Shown here piece after piece: positions 32,019 through 42,082 of a DNA stretch of 64,000 bases. The DNA lies in contig NZ_FNVY01000004.1 in the NCBI RefSeq assembly GCF_900104595.1, forward strand, positions 744,001 to 808,000, given 5' to 3'. The notes beneath the pieces were generated by a model. The model searched no databases and was not told the origin of the DNA. It saw only the letters and a list, made by a program, of their open reading frames with translations. The DNA comes from Enterococcus timonensis (GTDB lineage Bacteria; Bacillota; Bacilli; Lactobacillales; Enterococcaceae). The translations under genes were made by a program, and so were the position numbers. Position 1 is the first letter of the stretch; every line of letters begins with the position of its first letter.

Positions 32019-34637
32019 TTATTGAAGATGATCTTCTTCAGGGACTGCTTCATTTTCAAAAACAATTTGCCCGGCCAAAATGGACACAATAATTTTAGTA
32101 TGTGGAGCAATTGTGCCGGCGATAATTTCTTTGGCCAGTGGAGTTTCGATTTCTTTAGTTATGAACCGTTTCAAAGGTCGAGCGCCGTATGCGGGGTCAT
32201 AAGCTTGTTCGGCAATCCAAGTTTTCGCTTCGTCGGAAATATCTAAATACAAATCTTGTTCTGCCAAACGTTTCGCCACTTGATGTACGAGTTTACCGAC
32301 AATTTCTTTGACGTTGTCTAAACTTAATGGAGTAAATAAAATCGTGTCGTCAATTCGATTTAAAAATTCAGGTTTAAAATGTCCCTTGAGAACTTCCATC
32401 ACTTGATCGGCCACCGCATCAGGAATTTGGCCGTCTTCAGTGATCCCATTTAATAACAAATCACTTCCGAGGTTACTAGTCATAATTAAGACGGTATTTT
32501 TAAAATCGATTACCCGCCCTTTACTATCGGTTAGGCGTCCATCATCTAAGACTTGCAGCAAAATATTAAAGACATCTGGATGAGCTTTTTCAATTTCATC
32601 CAATAAAACAATTGTGTATGGATTGCGACGAACAGCTTCAGTTAGCTGCCCACCTTCTTCGTAACCGACATAACCTGGAGGCGCACCGACTAGACGAGAA
32701 ACGGAAAATTTTTCCATGTACTCGCTCATATCAATCCGCACCATATGATCTTCTGAAGCAAATAAATCTTCCGCCAACGCTTTAGCCAGTTCCGTTTTCC
32801 CGACACCCGTTGGTCCGAGAAATAAAAAGGAACCAAGTGGACGATTAGGATCTTGCAGGCCGGCTCTTGAACGTAAGACAGCATCCACCACTGCATCAAC
32901 AGCTTCATCTTGACCAATGACTCGTTGATGTAAAGTCGCCCCTAAATGGAGTAATTTATCCCGTTCTCCTTGGACCAGACGAGTGACTGGGATGCCGGTC
33001 ATTCTTCCCACAACGACGGCAATTTCATTTTCCGTCACTGATTCTTGAACCATTTTCAAATCATGATCGGAGCTGACTTTTTCTAATTCTTGCAATTCTT
33101 TTTCTAATTGAGGAATTGTTCCGTGGCGCAAAACAGCGGCTTTTTCTAAATCATATTTATTTTCAGCTTCGTCTAATTGATGACGGGCTTTTTCTATTTC
33201 AGCGCGTTTGGCCGAAACTTTTTCTACTTCGAGTTTTTCTGTTTCCCACTGCATTTTTTTCTGATTGGCTTCTTCTCGCAAATCAGCGAGTTCGACTTGT
33301 AAATCAGCCAAACGTTTTTTCGATGCGTCATCGGTTTCTTTTTTCAAAGCGGCTTCTTCGATTTCTAACTGCATTAGGCGCCGCGTGACTTGATCGAGTT
33401 CAGTGGGCATGGAATTCATTTCCACTTTAATTGTTGCGCAAGCTTCATCCACTAAATCAATCGCTTTATCAGGCAAATAGCGATCGGTAATGTAGCGGTC
33501 AGATAAAGTGGCGGCGGCCACTAAAGCATTGTCATGAATGTTGACCCCGTGATGAATTTCAAATCGTTCCGTTAGTCCCCGCAAAATAGAAATCGTGTCT
33601 TCAACAGTCGGTTCATCAATCACCACGCGTTGGAAACGGCGCTCCAATGCTTTGTCTTTTTCCATATATTGCCGATATTCATCTAACGTGGTGGCCCCAA
33701 TCAAATGCAGCTCCCCACGAGCTAACATTGGTTTTAATAAATTTCCGGCATCCATCGAGCCTTCTGTTTTTCCGGCGCCAACGATATTATGAATTTCATC
33801 AATAAATAAAATAATTTGTCCGTCTGCTTTTTTTACTTCTTTTAAAACAGCCTTCAGTCGCTCTTCAAATTCGCCCCGGAATTTTGCACCAGCAATTAAA
33901 GCCCCCATATCTAGCGAAAAAATCGTTTTGCCTTTTAAATTGGTTGGGACGTCCCCTTTAACAATTCTTAAAGCTAATCCTTCAATAATGGCCGTTTTAC
34001 CAACACCAGGTTCGCCTACAAGGAGCGGATTATTTTTGGTTTTCCGTGACAAAATACGAATTACATTGCGGATTTCCTCATCACGACCAATAATCGGATC
34101 TTGCTTGCTACTTTGAACTTGCTTAACGAGATCGACTCCATATTTTTCTAAAGCTTTATATTGTTCTTCAGGATTTTTACTGGTCACTTTTTCTCCTCCC
34201 CGCATTTTTTTGATATTTTTTTCGATAATTTTAGCACTTATTCCTTGTTTAGTTAAATAAGTTGTCAGCGGATGAAATTTCAACTGCATTAAGGCCAATA
34301 AAATAACCTCGGTAGCAATATATTCATCCCCCATTTGTTTTTTAATTTTCTCCGCTTCTTGTAGCAAATGAAATAAATTTTGGCTCAAATTTTGACCATA
34401 ATTAACATTTGCGCCGGAAACTTTGGGTAATTCTTGTAATAATTGTTGAATTTTTTCTGCAAATTTTTTTACATCAAGTCCACAATCGGCATAAAAATTT
34501 CGGGCAAATTCATTCGGCTGTAAGAAAACAGACCATAAATGAACGATATCAATTTCTTGTTGCTGTCCTTCAATTGCCACATTTCTTGCCTGTCCTAATG
34601 CTTCTTGCAAAGCTTGAGTTAAACTTTCTGGATTCAT
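32019..34637 (-). CDS. clpB: ATP-dependent chaperone ClpB
   Basis: This 872-residue Hsp100 disaggregase works with DnaK to rescue aggregated proteins. The N domain (about residues 1-145) precedes NBD1 with Walker [10 protein letters not shown], Walker [16 protein letters not shown] and a pore loop [10 protein letters not shown]. The coiled-coil M domain lies at roughly 400-525. NBD2 has [14 protein letters not shown] and pore [13 protein letters not shown]. The full length and the M domain separate it from ClpC or ClpE. AAAGGAGG precedes the ATG. The promoter overlaps a degenerate CIRCE element, so HrcA control is likely. Confidence 0.97.
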   Translation of the reverse strand: MNPESLTQALQEALGQARNVAIEGQQQEIDIVHLWSVFLQPNEFARNFYADCGLDVKKFAEKIQQLLQELPKVSGANVNYGQNLSQNLFHLLQEAEKIKKQMGDEYIATEVILLALMQLKFHPLTTYLTKQGISAKIIEKNIKKMRGGEKVTSKNPEEQYKALEKYGVDLVKQVQSSKQDPIIGRDEEIRNVIRILSRKTKNNPLLVGEPGVGKTAIIEGLALRIVKGDVPTNLKGKTIFSLDMGALIAGAKFRGEFEERLKAVLKEVKKADGQIILFIDEIHNIVGAGKTEGSMDAGNLLKPMLARGELHLIGATTLDEYRQYMEKDKALERRFQRVVIDEPTVEDTISILRGLTERFEIHHGVNIHDNALVAAATLSDRYITDRYLPDKAIDLVDEACATIKVEMNSMPTELDQVTRRLMQLEIEEAALKKETDDASKKRLADLQVELADLREEANQKKMQWETEKLEVEKVSAKRAEIEKARHQLDEAENKYDLEKAAVLRHGTIPQLEKELQELEKVSSDHDLKMVQESVTENEIAVVVGRMTGIPVTRLVQGERDKLLHLGATLHQRVIGQDEAVDAVVDAVLRSRAGLQDPNRPLGSFLFLGPTGVGKTELAKALAEDLFASEDHMVRIDMSEYMEKFSVSRLVGAPPGYVGYEEGGQLTEAVRRNPYTIVLLDEIEKAHPDVFNILLQVLDDGRLTDSKGRVIDFKNTVLIMTSNLGSDLLLNGITEDGQIPDAVADQVMEVLKGHFKPEFLNRIDDTILFTPLSLDNVKEIVGKLVHQVAKRLAEQDLYLDISDEAKTWIAEQAYDPAYGARPLKRFITKEIETPLAKEIIAGTIAPHTKIIVSILAGQIVFENEAVPEEDHLQ

Positions 34638-34650
34638 CTAAATTCCTCCT

Positions 34651-34677
34651 TTAGCACTCTATACATTATACTGCTAA
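34651..34677. promoter_or_regulatory. CIRCE-like HrcA operator before clpB
   Basis: TTAGCACTC, exactly nine bases, then TACTGCTAA. CIRCE is TTAGCACTC-N9-GAGTGCTAA, so one arm is perfect and the other differs at two positions. It overlaps the -10 and start point and touches the ribosome binding site. I saw no CtsR heptad repeat (GGTCAAA pairs). Confidence 0.7.
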
Positions 34678-34693
34678 CTTTATTTTACAGCAA
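34665..34693 (-). promoter_or_regulatory. clpB promoter
   Basis: Minus-strand TTGCTG (34688-34693), 17 bases, consensus TATAAT (34665-34670) inside the CIRCE-like element. Confidence 0.8.
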
Positions 34694-34743
34694 AAAAAAG
34701 AAATGTTAAAAACGAGAATTGCTCTCTTTTTTAACATTTCTTT
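34692..34743 (-). terminator. Terminator of the trmK-to-flippase operon
   Basis: AAAGAAATGTTAAAAA and TTTTTTAACATTTCTTT form a stem of about 16 bp, with a GAGA/TCTC inner helix and an A8 run (U8 on the minus strand). It lies directly behind the clpB -35. Confidence 0.82.
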
Positions 34744-34753
34744 AGAATTTTTT

Positions 34754-35785
34754 TTAGGCGTTTTTTTCAATTTTAATTTCGGCGACTTGTTCTTGTAATT
34801 TATTTTTCCGTAAAAAACCGGCCACAACCATCCCTAACAAAAACGGGAGGACGTAATTTGCAAAGCGCAACAATAACAAGGAAGAAATCGCATCAACGCG
34901 ACCGACTAATGGAATAAAGAGCCAAGTGAAAACAAATTCCAAGCCGCCAATTCCGGCTGGTGTCGGAATAACACCGGCCAAAAGTAAGGCAAATGACGTA
35001 TAAAATAAACTGGTGAAAAATCCCAGTTCCGGATGCTCGGGCCGTAAGACTAGATAAGGGATGATTAACCAAAACGTCACCTTAAAGACATTAAAAATAA
35101 TAAGTCTAAACAATAGCCGATAATCGGATAATAAATTTTTAAATAAGACCCGCAGCGCAAATAATTTTAGCGTTAAATCATCAAAGCGGTCGCGCCATTT
35201 TTTACTTTTCAATAACTTGTTGGCTACAATCACCGTAAAAATTTGCAAATGTAAACTAATTGCCAAGGCAAAAATGGCTACAATGATTAAAAGGTTCAAC
35301 AAAAGACCCACTAATACTGTGTAAAATAGAGTCGGCGACTGATTAAAAAATTGACGGCCACTTACTATAAAACCAAGAAATGCCCAGCAAAAAAGCGCCA
35401 CTTTATTAAAAATCATTCGTAAACTCACCAAACCGACGCTAGTTACAGTATCGATTTTTTTTTGGCGATAATACCAAGCTTCAGCAATCAATGTTCCGGC
35501 TCCGAAAGTCACCACCCGCATAAAAGCTGTGTAAGAAATGGCATTAAAACCATTTAAAACCGTCAATTGTTCTTGATTTTTATTTAATAATAAGACCACA
35601 TTGTAGCCTTCTAAAAGGGAGTAAATTAACCCCGCCAAAATAGTCCCTGTCACCACGATCCAAGAAGTCGTCGCCAATTGCGCAAAAATGGCCCCCATGG
35701 AGTGGCGTAAAATATAAATAATGACCGCCAAAATTCCTAAGAGAACTAAGAGATTAAGGGCAAATTTTTTTTTTGAACTAGACAT
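34754..35785 (-). CDS. Lysylphosphatidylglycerol-synthase-TM/YbhN family flippase-like protein
   Basis: This 343-residue membrane protein has about eight hydrophobic segments. GVIPTPAGIGGLE near residue 280 is the hallmark of the lysylphosphatidylglycerol synthase transmembrane (UPF0104/YbhN) family. Members lacking the synthase domain, like this one, are thought to move or present lipid or glycolipid substrates. The substrate here is unknown. It follows the DUF1294 gene by nine bases and is the last gene before a strong terminator. Confidence 0.88.
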   Translation of the reverse strand: MSSSKKKFALNLLVLLGILAVIIYILRHSMGAIFAQLATTSWIVVTGTILAGLIYSLLEGYNVVLLLNKNQEQLTVLNGFNAISYTAFMRVVTFGAGTLIAEAWYYRQKKIDTVTSVGLVSLRMIFNKVALFCWAFLGFIVSGRQFFNQSPTLFYTVLVGLLLNLLIIVAIFALAISLHLQIFTVIVANKLLKSKKWRDRFDDLTLKLFALRVLFKNLLSDYRLLFRLIIFNVFKVTFWLIIPYLVLRPEHPELGFFTSLFYTSFALLLAGVIPTPAGIGGLEFVFTWLFIPLVGRVDAISSLLLLRFANYVLPFLLGMVVAGFLRKNKLQEQVAEIKIEKNA

Positions 35786-35794
35786 AATGCCCTC

Positions 35795-36064
35795 CTATTT
35801 TCTTAGCCAGAAAATCACGATAACTAAAGCAATCCAACCAACGACATCAACGATTGTAAAATAATATTTTCGCGTTTTGTGATGAAAAAGATGACGCGCT
35901 AAAAAACTACCTACTCCACCGGAGAAAAAAGCCAGCCACAGCAAAACTTTTTCTGGAATCCGGTAACGGTGGTGGACGGCTTTGTATTTATCTAATCCAA
36001 ATAAACTAAAAGTCACCAGATTTTCCAAAATAAAAATCCCCCACCCAATTGTTACCAGTGTCAT
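35795..36064 (-). CDS. DUF1294 membrane protein
   Basis: This 89-residue membrane protein has three hydrophobic stretches. FGLDKYKAVHHRYRIPEKVLL, FFSGGVGSFLARHLFHHKTRK and the final hydrophobic helix are characteristic of the complete DUF1294 family, often found alone or fused to cold-shock domains. Its function is unknown. It starts 15 bases after the pepT stop, with AAAGAGGATGAG as ribosome binding site, and is probably cotranscribed with pepT and the flippase-like gene. Confidence 0.88.
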   Translation of the reverse strand: MTLVTIGWGIFILENLVTFSLFGLDKYKAVHHRYRIPEKVLLWLAFFSGGVGSFLARHLFHHKTRKYYFTIVDVVGWIALVIVIFWLRK

Positions 36065-36079
36065 TTACTCATCCTCTTT

Positions 36080-37324
36080 TTATTTATCATCGACATTTTT
36101 TTCGACAATCCGAACAATTACATCAGTCGCTTTTTCCATGGATTCTACTGCGACAAATTCAAAACGTCCGTGCATATTTTCACCACCGGCAAAAATATTT
36201 GGCGTTGGAAGACCCATAAAGGAAATTTTCGAACCATCTGTACCACCGCGAACGGGTTCAATAATTGGTTGAATCTCCAAATCTTCCATGGCTTCTTTAG
36301 CCAATTGAACGATAGATAAATCTTTTTCAATAATTGTTCTCATATTATAATATTGATCTTTAATCTCTAGAAAAACTCGTTTTTCTGAAAATTGAGCGTT
36401 CATTTCATCAGCAATTTTTTCCATTAATTCTTTGCGGGCGGCAAATTTTTCATCGTCATGGTCGCGAATAATATAAGTCATTTTTGCTTCTTCCACATTT
36501 CCAGTCAGAGCTAATAAATGGAAAAATCCTTCGTAGCCAGTAGTTTTTTCTGGCACTTCGTCTTGTGGTAAAGCATTTTGAAAAGCAATCGCTAATTGCA
36601 AAGCGTTAATCATCGTGTCTTTCGCGGTTCCTGGGTGAACATTTTTTCCGGCAATCGACACCACAGCTTGAGCGGCAGAAAAAGTTTCGTATTGCAATTC
36701 TCCCACTGGACCACCATCCATCGTGTATGCAAAGTCGACATTAAATTCCGCCACGTCAAATTCATCAGCACCGGTGCCGATTTCTTCATCAGGACCAAAA
36801 CCCACCCGAATTTCGCCATGTTTAACTTCAGGATGGGCAATCAAATAAGCCATAGCAGACATAATTTCGGCGATTCCAGATTTATCGTCAGCCCCTAGTA
36901 AAGTGGAGCCATCCGTCGTAATTAGTGTTTGGCCAGCATAATTTTTTAATTGCGGAAAATCAGTAATATTTAATTGATATTTACCAGCTTCATCTAATTG
37001 AATTGGTGAAATGCCGTCATAATTTTCGATAATTTTTGGTTGGACATTGTCAGCATTAAAATCAGCCGTATCCATATGGGCGATAAAACCAATTTTACGG
37101 ACAGATTTTTCAATATTGGCCGGTAAGGTTGCAATCACGTAACCATTTTTTTCATTGTAAATAATATTGCTTAAGCCAATTTCTTTCATTTCATCGGCCA
37201 AAGTGTGGGCAAAAGCGACTTGTGTTTGTGTCGATGGTGTAGTGGTGCTCGTTTCATCGGAACGGGTTTCTGTTTGAACGTAACGCAAAAACCGTTCAGT
37301 AAGTTGAGGATATTTATTAGACAT
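36080..37324 (-). CDS. pepT: Peptidase T (tripeptide aminopeptidase)
   Basis: This 414-residue cytosolic zinc aminopeptidase of the M20 family cleaves N-terminal residues from tripeptides. Metal and catalytic motifs are visible: [69 protein letters not shown] with NMHGRFEFV at the end. The length matches PepT exactly. AAAGGAG precedes the ATG. It is 32 bases downstream of the Nif3-like gene. It has no peptide transporter beside it in this window. Confidence 0.97.
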   Translation of the reverse strand: MSNKYPQLTERFLRYVQTETRSDETSTTTPSTQTQVAFAHTLADEMKEIGLSNIIYNEKNGYVIATLPANIEKSVRKIGFIAHMDTADFNADNVQPKIIENYDGISPIQLDEAGKYQLNITDFPQLKNYAGQTLITTDGSTLLGADDKSGIAEIMSAMAYLIAHPEVKHGEIRVGFGPDEEIGTGADEFDVAEFNVDFAYTMDGGPVGELQYETFSAAQAVVSIAGKNVHPGTAKDTMINALQLAIAFQNALPQDEVPEKTTGYEGFFHLLALTGNVEEAKMTYIIRDHDDEKFAARKELMEKIADEMNAQFSEKRVFLEIKDQYYNMRTIIEKDLSIVQLAKEAMEDLEIQPIIEPVRGGTDGSKISFMGLPTPNIFAGGENMHGRFEFVAVESMEKATDVIVRIVEKNVDDK

Positions 37325-37356
37325 ATTGTTGTTGCTCCTTTTTTAATAAATTTAAT

Positions 37357-38346
37357 TTAAATAATCGTAAAGGGATTGGTGTTCACCTGAGATACAATAA
37401 ATTCAACATCCCAATTTTCTTGAGTTTTCCAAGTGTTAAATAGATCAGCCAATTTTTCTTTACAAAAACTTTCAATATAATGCCCCGGATCAATCACTGG
37501 CATATGGTCGGCCAGCATATCATGTCCCGTATGGTAATACACATCGCCAGTAATGTAAACATCAGCGTTTTGTTTTAGCGCGTCATGATAAAATTTTTGT
37601 CCGCTACCACCACAAATGGCTACTTTTTCTACCATTTTTTGTGGATTTTCAGCAATTAAACGCAGATCTTTTACGTCGAACGTTTTTTTAACTTTTTTGG
37701 CAAAATTTTCTAACGTTACTGTTTGCTCTAGATGACCGACGCGACCGAGCCCAAATTCCTTTATAAAAGACGATTGGGCTAAGATTTTAATTTGCAAAGT
37801 CTGGAATAGCTCTTCTATCTCAGTTAAATCTGCTCGTGGAAAAATAATTTCCTGACGGCCTTCTTGCTGGTCAATAAAAATATTCAATCGATTCAAAGCT
37901 GTCAACAGTGATTCTGGCTTTTCCGGTAAGTCGAAATTCATTTTTCCATACGGGACTTCAGCAGTGGGGGCTAAAAAATTATCTACCGTCACTCCAAGTG
38001 CCTCGCAAAACCAATCGTTCAGGCCATTTTCCACAATATCTAAATTCGTGTGGGCCGCATAGACGGCAATATTGTGGCGAATTAAATCATTGTACATCTT
38101 TGTTTGCGGATTGTCGTCAGTTAGCCTTGAAACTGGCGAAAAAATCGGCGGGTGCTTGGCGACAATTAAATCAATCTTTTGAAAAATCGCCCCGCTAACT
38201 ACTTCAGGACGAACATCTAAAGTAATTAAAACTTTTTTCACCGGCTTATCCAGGGTACCAATATGTAGTCCAACCGGATCGCCAACTTCCGCTAGTGACT
38301 GGGGACAAAACCGTTCGAAGCGAGCAATAAATTCTGTGCCAATCAT
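37357..38346 (-). CDS. Nif3-like dinuclear metal-centre protein
   Basis: This 329-residue protein belongs to the Nif3/YqfO/GTP cyclohydrolase I type 2 family. Metal ligands are expected in VAKHPPIFSP and AAHTNLDI, and near the end in YYHTGHDMLADHMPVIDPGHYIES. The middle residues (about 125-215) fit the PII-like insert domain found in many Firmicutes members. The biochemical function is unsettled. The start at 38346 overlaps the trmK stop by 4 bases (ATGA), with AAAGGAG upstream. This trmK-nif3 pairing is well conserved in Firmicutes, which suggests related RNA or cofactor roles. Confidence 0.92.
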   Translation of the reverse strand: MIGTEFIARFERFCPQSLAEVGDPVGLHIGTLDKPVKKVLITLDVRPEVVSGAIFQKIDLIVAKHPPIFSPVSRLTDDNPQTKMYNDLIRHNIAVYAAHTNLDIVENGLNDWFCEALGVTVDNFLAPTAEVPYGKMNFDLPEKPESLLTALNRLNIFIDQQEGRQEIIFPRADLTEIEELFQTLQIKILAQSSFIKEFGLGRVGHLEQTVTLENFAKKVKKTFDVKDLRLIAENPQKMVEKVAICGGSGQKFYHDALKQNADVYITGDVYYHTGHDMLADHMPVIDPGHYIESFCKEKLADLFNTWKTQENWDVEFIVSQVNTNPFTII

Positions 38347-39038
38347 TTGATCCACTCCTTTATCCATTGTATTTCTTGTTGAAAGCGAGCAATTTTACTT
38401 TCTTCTACAACTTGACCGGTTTTTAGTTGGGCTAAAATTTTTTCTTTCGTTTGCAAATTCCGCCGCCATTTTTTAATGAAAATTTCTGATTTTTCTTTTA
38501 GTAAGAGCGGACCGAAAAATATTTCGTTCTCTTTTAAAGGAGTGGCCGCTGGATTTTTCTTAGCCACCATCACTTCATAGATTTTGCCATTTTCTTCAGT
38601 AATATTTTCTTGAACTAACTCATATTTATGATCACTAAGCCAATGTCTAAGCAAATCCTGATTATTATTCGGTTGCAAAACTAAAGTCATCTCCGGACGC
38701 AGCTGGTTAATTCCCGCTTCTAAAATATCGGCAATTAATTTTCCCCCCATCCCACAAATAGTAATGGCCGTAATCGGATCTGCTGGAAAAATCGCCGCCA
38801 AGCCGTCAGCTAAACGCACCGAAATTTTTTCAGTCATCTGGGCTTTTTCGATTTCTTTTTTTGTAGCAGCAAATGGACCTGGCGCCACCTCACCACAAAT
38901 TGCCCCGATAATTTGCTGATTGAGTAGTAAATGCACCGGCAAATAACCATGATCTGACCCAATATCAGCTAAAAAAGATTGTCTCGGCACAAGATCGGCC
39001 ACCATTTGCAATCGTTTGGATAAATTTCTTTCATTCAC
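38343..39038 (-). CDS. trmK: tRNA (adenine(22)-N(1))-methyltransferase TrmK
   Basis: This 231-residue SAM-dependent methyltransferase modifies A22 of tRNA to m1A. FLADIGSDHGYLPVHLL is the SAM-binding motif I, TAITICGMGGKLIADIL the family signature, and LVLQPNNNQDLLRHWL the catalytic region, followed by a C-terminal coiled helical domain. A GTG further upstream overlaps the ribosome binding site. I place the start at GTG 39038 (MNERNLSKRL), six bases after TTGAGGTG. It heads the operon with Nif3, PepT, DUF1294 and the flippase-like gene. Confidence 0.93.
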   Translation of the reverse strand: MNERNLSKRLQMVADLVPRQSFLADIGSDHGYLPVHLLLNQQIIGAICGEVAPGPFAATKKEIEKAQMTEKISVRLADGLAAIFPADPITAITICGMGGKLIADILEAGINQLRPEMTLVLQPNNNQDLLRHWLSDHKYELVQENITEENGKIYEVMVAKKNPAATPLKENEIFFGPLLLKEKSEIFIKKWRRNLQTKEKILAQLKTGQVVEESKIARFQQEIQWIKEWIK

Positions 39039-39057
39039 ACAAAACACCTCAACTTAA

Positions 39058-39066
39058 ATTATAGCA
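39058..39066 (-). promoter_or_regulatory. Extended -10 promoter of trmK
   Basis: Minus-strand TGC TATAAT. It starts in the U-tract of the upstream lipoprotein-gene terminator, so terminator and promoter are fused. Confidence 0.6.
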
Positions 39067-39106
39067 AAAAAAAGAAGATTGTCGGCAATTTTTACCAACA
39101 ATCTTT
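39066..39106 (-). terminator. Terminator of the 39.2-kb lipoprotein gene
   Basis: Minus-strand AAGATTGTTGG and CCGACAATCTT pair loosely around a loop and are followed by CTTTTTTTT. Confidence 0.75.
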
Positions 39107-39152
39107 TTATTTTGACTAATAATTTTTAAGTCGCGACTATTTTGAAAACAAA

Positions 39153-39575
39153 TTATTGAGCAAGTTTCACTGAAACAATCGAGTTGCCTGGTACTTGTGG
39201 TGGAATAGACATGGTCATAATTGCTTGTTCAGTTAATTGAAACTCAATCAGACTGCCGGCTTTTAATTCAATTGTCGTTCCCACTGCTAATTGCTCTGGT
39301 TCAACGTGTAAAATAACCCCATCATTTTTCATAGAATTTAGTAAACTACCGGGATCGTTTGTGGCTGCAATGGCATTGACTGTTAAAGTAACGGTACCGT
39401 CATTTTCCGTTTGCGCATCTTGAGTGAGCGTTCCAGAAAATTTGGCGTTTGCACTAGGTTTTTCCACTTCAGTAACCTCCTTGGTAGATTCATTGGTGTC
39501 AGCATTGTTAGAATTAGTACACGCTCCCAACAAAAATAAACTGCTAAGTAATACGAAGATCGTTGTTTTTTTCAT
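39153..39575 (-). CDS. Lipoprotein of unknown function
   Basis: This 140-residue secreted lipoprotein starts at the ATG at 39575 behind AAGGAGG (a longer frame has no site). The signal peptide [19 protein letters not shown] ends in the lipobox LGAC. An Asn/Thr/Glu-rich linker precedes a beta-rich domain (FSGTLTQDAQTENDGTVTLTV and IELKAGSLIEFQL). I do not recognise the domain. It is monocistronic with its own terminator. Confidence 0.8.
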   Translation of the reverse strand: MKKTTIFVLLSSLFLLGACTNSNNADTNESTKEVTEVEKPSANAKFSGTLTQDAQTENDGTVTLTVNAIAATNDPGSLLNSMKNDGVILHVEPEQLAVGTTIELKAGSLIEFQLTEQAIMTMSIPPQVPGNSIVSVKLAQ

Positions 39576-39700
39576 GGTGAACCTCCTTTTTTTATAATTT
39601 TCCCATAAAAAAAACAAGAACGTCAACTTAAAATTGCATGAGAATGTTGAATTAACAATGATTTAAAATAATTAAAAAACACACGTTAGCTTATTTGATC

Positions 39701-39731
39701 AAAAAATGTCGAAAGAAAAATTCTTCCGACA
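39701..39731 (-). terminator. Terminator of nrdR-dnaB-dnaI
   Basis: Minus-strand TGTCGGAAGA and TCTTTCGACA form a 10-bp stem (one G-U), followed by six U. Confidence 0.85.
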
Positions 39732-39800
39732 CGAAATTCTTTTAACTATTATTTTAAATGGTATTCCAAAAGTTGGCCTTAGAAAAAAATAAAAGACAAC

Positions 39801-40730
39801 TTATTCATTCCGACGATTGTCACCAATCATGGCCACTTCCGTCGTTAAAAAGCGTAGGCGCTCCATCAGGCGTTTGGCTTTCAAGGGATCTTCTTCCCCT
39901 TTTTGATTAGTCGTTAAATAATTTTTTTCCAAATCATTTAACGAAATATTAGAAGAAATAAATAACGGTAATTCTTCTTGCATCCGATATTGTAAAATTA
40001 CTCCCAACACTTCATCACGAATCCAGCTGGACAAATTATCCGCTCCTAAGTCATCTAACATTAAAATAGGCACTTTTTTTGCTTGTTCAATTTCTTCAGC
40101 AACGGTTCCGCGACCAATCGCCCGTTTCATATCAAGAGCAAATGACGGAAAATGCACTAATTGAGTAGCAAAGCCATGTTTAGCTAACTCGTGGGCAATG
40201 GCGCCTAGCAAATAACTTTTCCCAACGCCAAAACTTCCTGATAAATATAAGCCTTTATGAAAAACTTCAGGGGCAGTGGCGTAATCTTCGACAAATTTTA
40301 ACGCAGAATCAATCGCTTTGGCCCGTTGAGGCGTCAGTTGAAATTGATCGAAGGAAGCATATTTTATATTTTTTGGCATTTCAAACATCGAAACCCGCTT
40401 TAAAATCGCTAAGCGTTCTTGTTCTTTTAAAAGTTCGACTGTCGCCACATAAGAAACATCGATAAAATGATGATTTAAAACTAGTTCAGGTTTGTATCCT
40501 GGTGCTAACTGATTTTTTTCACCCCGGCGATATTTTTCTTTTTCTTGGACAAATTCGTATAATTTTGCATAAGAATTAAGAATTTCTTCTTCTGTGAGTT
40601 GTCCTTGGTGTTGCTGCAAAAATGCTGCAACTTCTGGATCATGCAAGACTTCTGCGACTAATTTTTCATAGACCGCTCCAACATTTCGTTTTTCAATTAG
40701 ACTGCGAATTTCTTTACCGACATCTTCCAT
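39801..40730 (-). CDS. dnaI: Primosomal protein DnaI (helicase loader)
   Basis: This 309-residue AAA+ ATPase loads the replicative helicase in Firmicutes. The N-terminal helicase-binding domain (about residues 1-120) precedes Walker A GSFGVGKSYLLGAIAHEL, Walker B VPILMLDDLGADN and sensor-like LFISSNISLNDLE. The length matches B. subtilis DnaI. It starts five bases past the dnaB stop and is translated from the same transcript. Partner proteins DnaB and DnaD act at the origin and at restarting forks. Confidence 0.95.
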   Translation of the reverse strand: MEDVGKEIRSLIEKRNVGAVYEKLVAEVLHDPEVAAFLQQHQGQLTEEEILNSYAKLYEFVQEKEKYRRGEKNQLAPGYKPELVLNHHFIDVSYVATVELLKEQERLAILKRVSMFEMPKNIKYASFDQFQLTPQRAKAIDSALKFVEDYATAPEVFHKGLYLSGSFGVGKSYLLGAIAHELAKHGFATQLVHFPSFALDMKRAIGRGTVAEEIEQAKKVPILMLDDLGADNLSSWIRDEVLGVILQYRMQEELPLFISSNISLNDLEKNYLTTNQKGEEDPLKAKRLMERLRFLTTEVAMIGDNRRNE

Positions 40731-40734
40731 CGTT

Positions 40735-42078
40735 TCACCGGCTTTCTTTTAATTTTTCGATCCGTGCCTTAAAGGCGGCCTGCTCTTGTTCATCCATTGT
40801 CGTTTCTGCTACCGGTTGATCGACCCAAGTTGGCAAAGGTTCTTTTTTCTTTTTCCCGGCTGATTTCGCTCGGGTGGGTCGCTGATTGCTTTCAGAAAAA
40901 TCCCGCGCTTTTTCAATCGCTTCTTCAGGCAATGTAATATGAGCTTGAGCCCACGTGTTGGCAATCGCATCTACGTAGGCGGCTGACAAATTAGCCCGAT
41001 CTTGCTGACGCAAAACGACATCAATTAAAACATTAATCACACTAGCTGGTAAGACCCGCCGTTTTAATAAATTTTCCACGACATATTTTTCGGAGTTGGC
41101 CAAAAAGCCACCTTTTTGTTTTTTAATGGCTGCTAAAAATTGCAACGGGGCAATTTTTTCGCAAGCTTTAATAAATTCAATTTCTTCATTGGTAAATCCT
41201 TTAGCTAAAAGCAAGGCGAAGCGATCTTCTCCAGCAACGCTTGTTCTTTCATTTTCTACTTGTGCGCTTTGTTTCGCCGTTATTTTTGGCGCGCTTAACC
41301 GTTGTAATTTTTGATTAAAATCAGCAGCAATCGTTTGTTTTAACTTTTTAAAATCAAAAGTCTTATCCGCAAGATCGGCTGTGTCTACTACCAATTGACC
41401 TAAAGTAAGTTCGTCATAGCCATAAAGTTGGACAAATTGAATTAAGTTTTGTCGCTCTTCTTTAGTTAAATTTTTTACCAAAAGGCCAGGTTTTTCCACC
41501 ACTTCTTTAAAAAATAACCAATCAAAATCCGTTTTTTCCATCACTTCCGTTTCTGGAATTTTCACCGGACTTTCAGCTGGCAAATAGGCCAACGTTTCAG
41601 GAAAAATCGATTGAAAACTTGCGGAAATATTATTATAGGAGTTGATCTTTTTTTTAGCTGGTAAAAAAATATCAATTAACCGTTGTACTTCTTGTTGCCC
41701 TACTTGCAAAACTAGAAGCTGGGTAAAAATTTCATCATGGAAAAATTCCGTGAAATTTAGTGGTGCTTGAAGTTGGTAAATAAATGTTTCCTCGTGATAA
41801 AAACTTGTTAAAAGACCAACTGCTTCTAATTTTTGACGGGTGGCCAAAAATTCTGGCAAACCAAAATCCAGCCAAGCTAAAATTTGGGCGTGTTTACCAA
41901 ATTGTTTTAAATCTGCTTTTTGTTGGACAAAGAAAAATTGATATAAACTAAATCCTTTCATGCCGATAATTGGCAAATACAAAGTGCTTAAAACTGTTGA
42001 CCAGTCGCTATTTAAAAAATTTTCATCAGCCACTTGTAATTGATAATTATCTTTTGGTTGGAGCTGTATTTTTTCCAT
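40735..42078 (-). CDS. dnaB: Replication initiation and membrane attachment protein DnaB (Firmicutes type)
   Basis: This 447-residue protein is the Firmicutes helicase co-loader, not the DnaB helicase. The N-terminal winged-helix-like part (NSDWSTVLSTLYLPIIGMKGFSLYQFF) and a DnaD/DnaB2 domain (GFTNEEIEFIKACEKIAPLQFLAAIKKQKGG) followed by the C-terminal basic linker match the family. A GTG at 42090 overlaps the nrdR stop. The ATG at 42078 has GGTGAG seven bases before it and is preferred. It is coupled to nrdR and dnaI. Confidence 0.92.
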   Translation of the reverse strand: MEKIQLQPKDNYQLQVADENFLNSDWSTVLSTLYLPIIGMKGFSLYQFFFVQQKADLKQFGKHAQILAWLDFGLPEFLATRQKLEAVGLLTSFYHEETFIYQLQAPLNFTEFFHDEIFTQLLVLQVGQQEVQRLIDIFLPAKKKINSYNNISASFQSIFPETLAYLPAESPVKIPETEVMEKTDFDWLFFKEVVEKPGLLVKNLTKEERQNLIQFVQLYGYDELTLGQLVVDTADLADKTFDFKKLKQTIAADFNQKLQRLSAPKITAKQSAQVENERTSVAGEDRFALLLAKGFTNEEIEFIKACEKIAPLQFLAAIKKQKGGFLANSEKYVVENLLKRRVLPASVINVLIDVVLRQQDRANLSAAYVDAIANTWAQAHITLPEEAIEKARDFSESNQRPTRAKSAGKKKKEPLPTWVDQPVAETTMDEQEQAAFKARIEKLKESR

Positions 42079-42082
42079 GATC

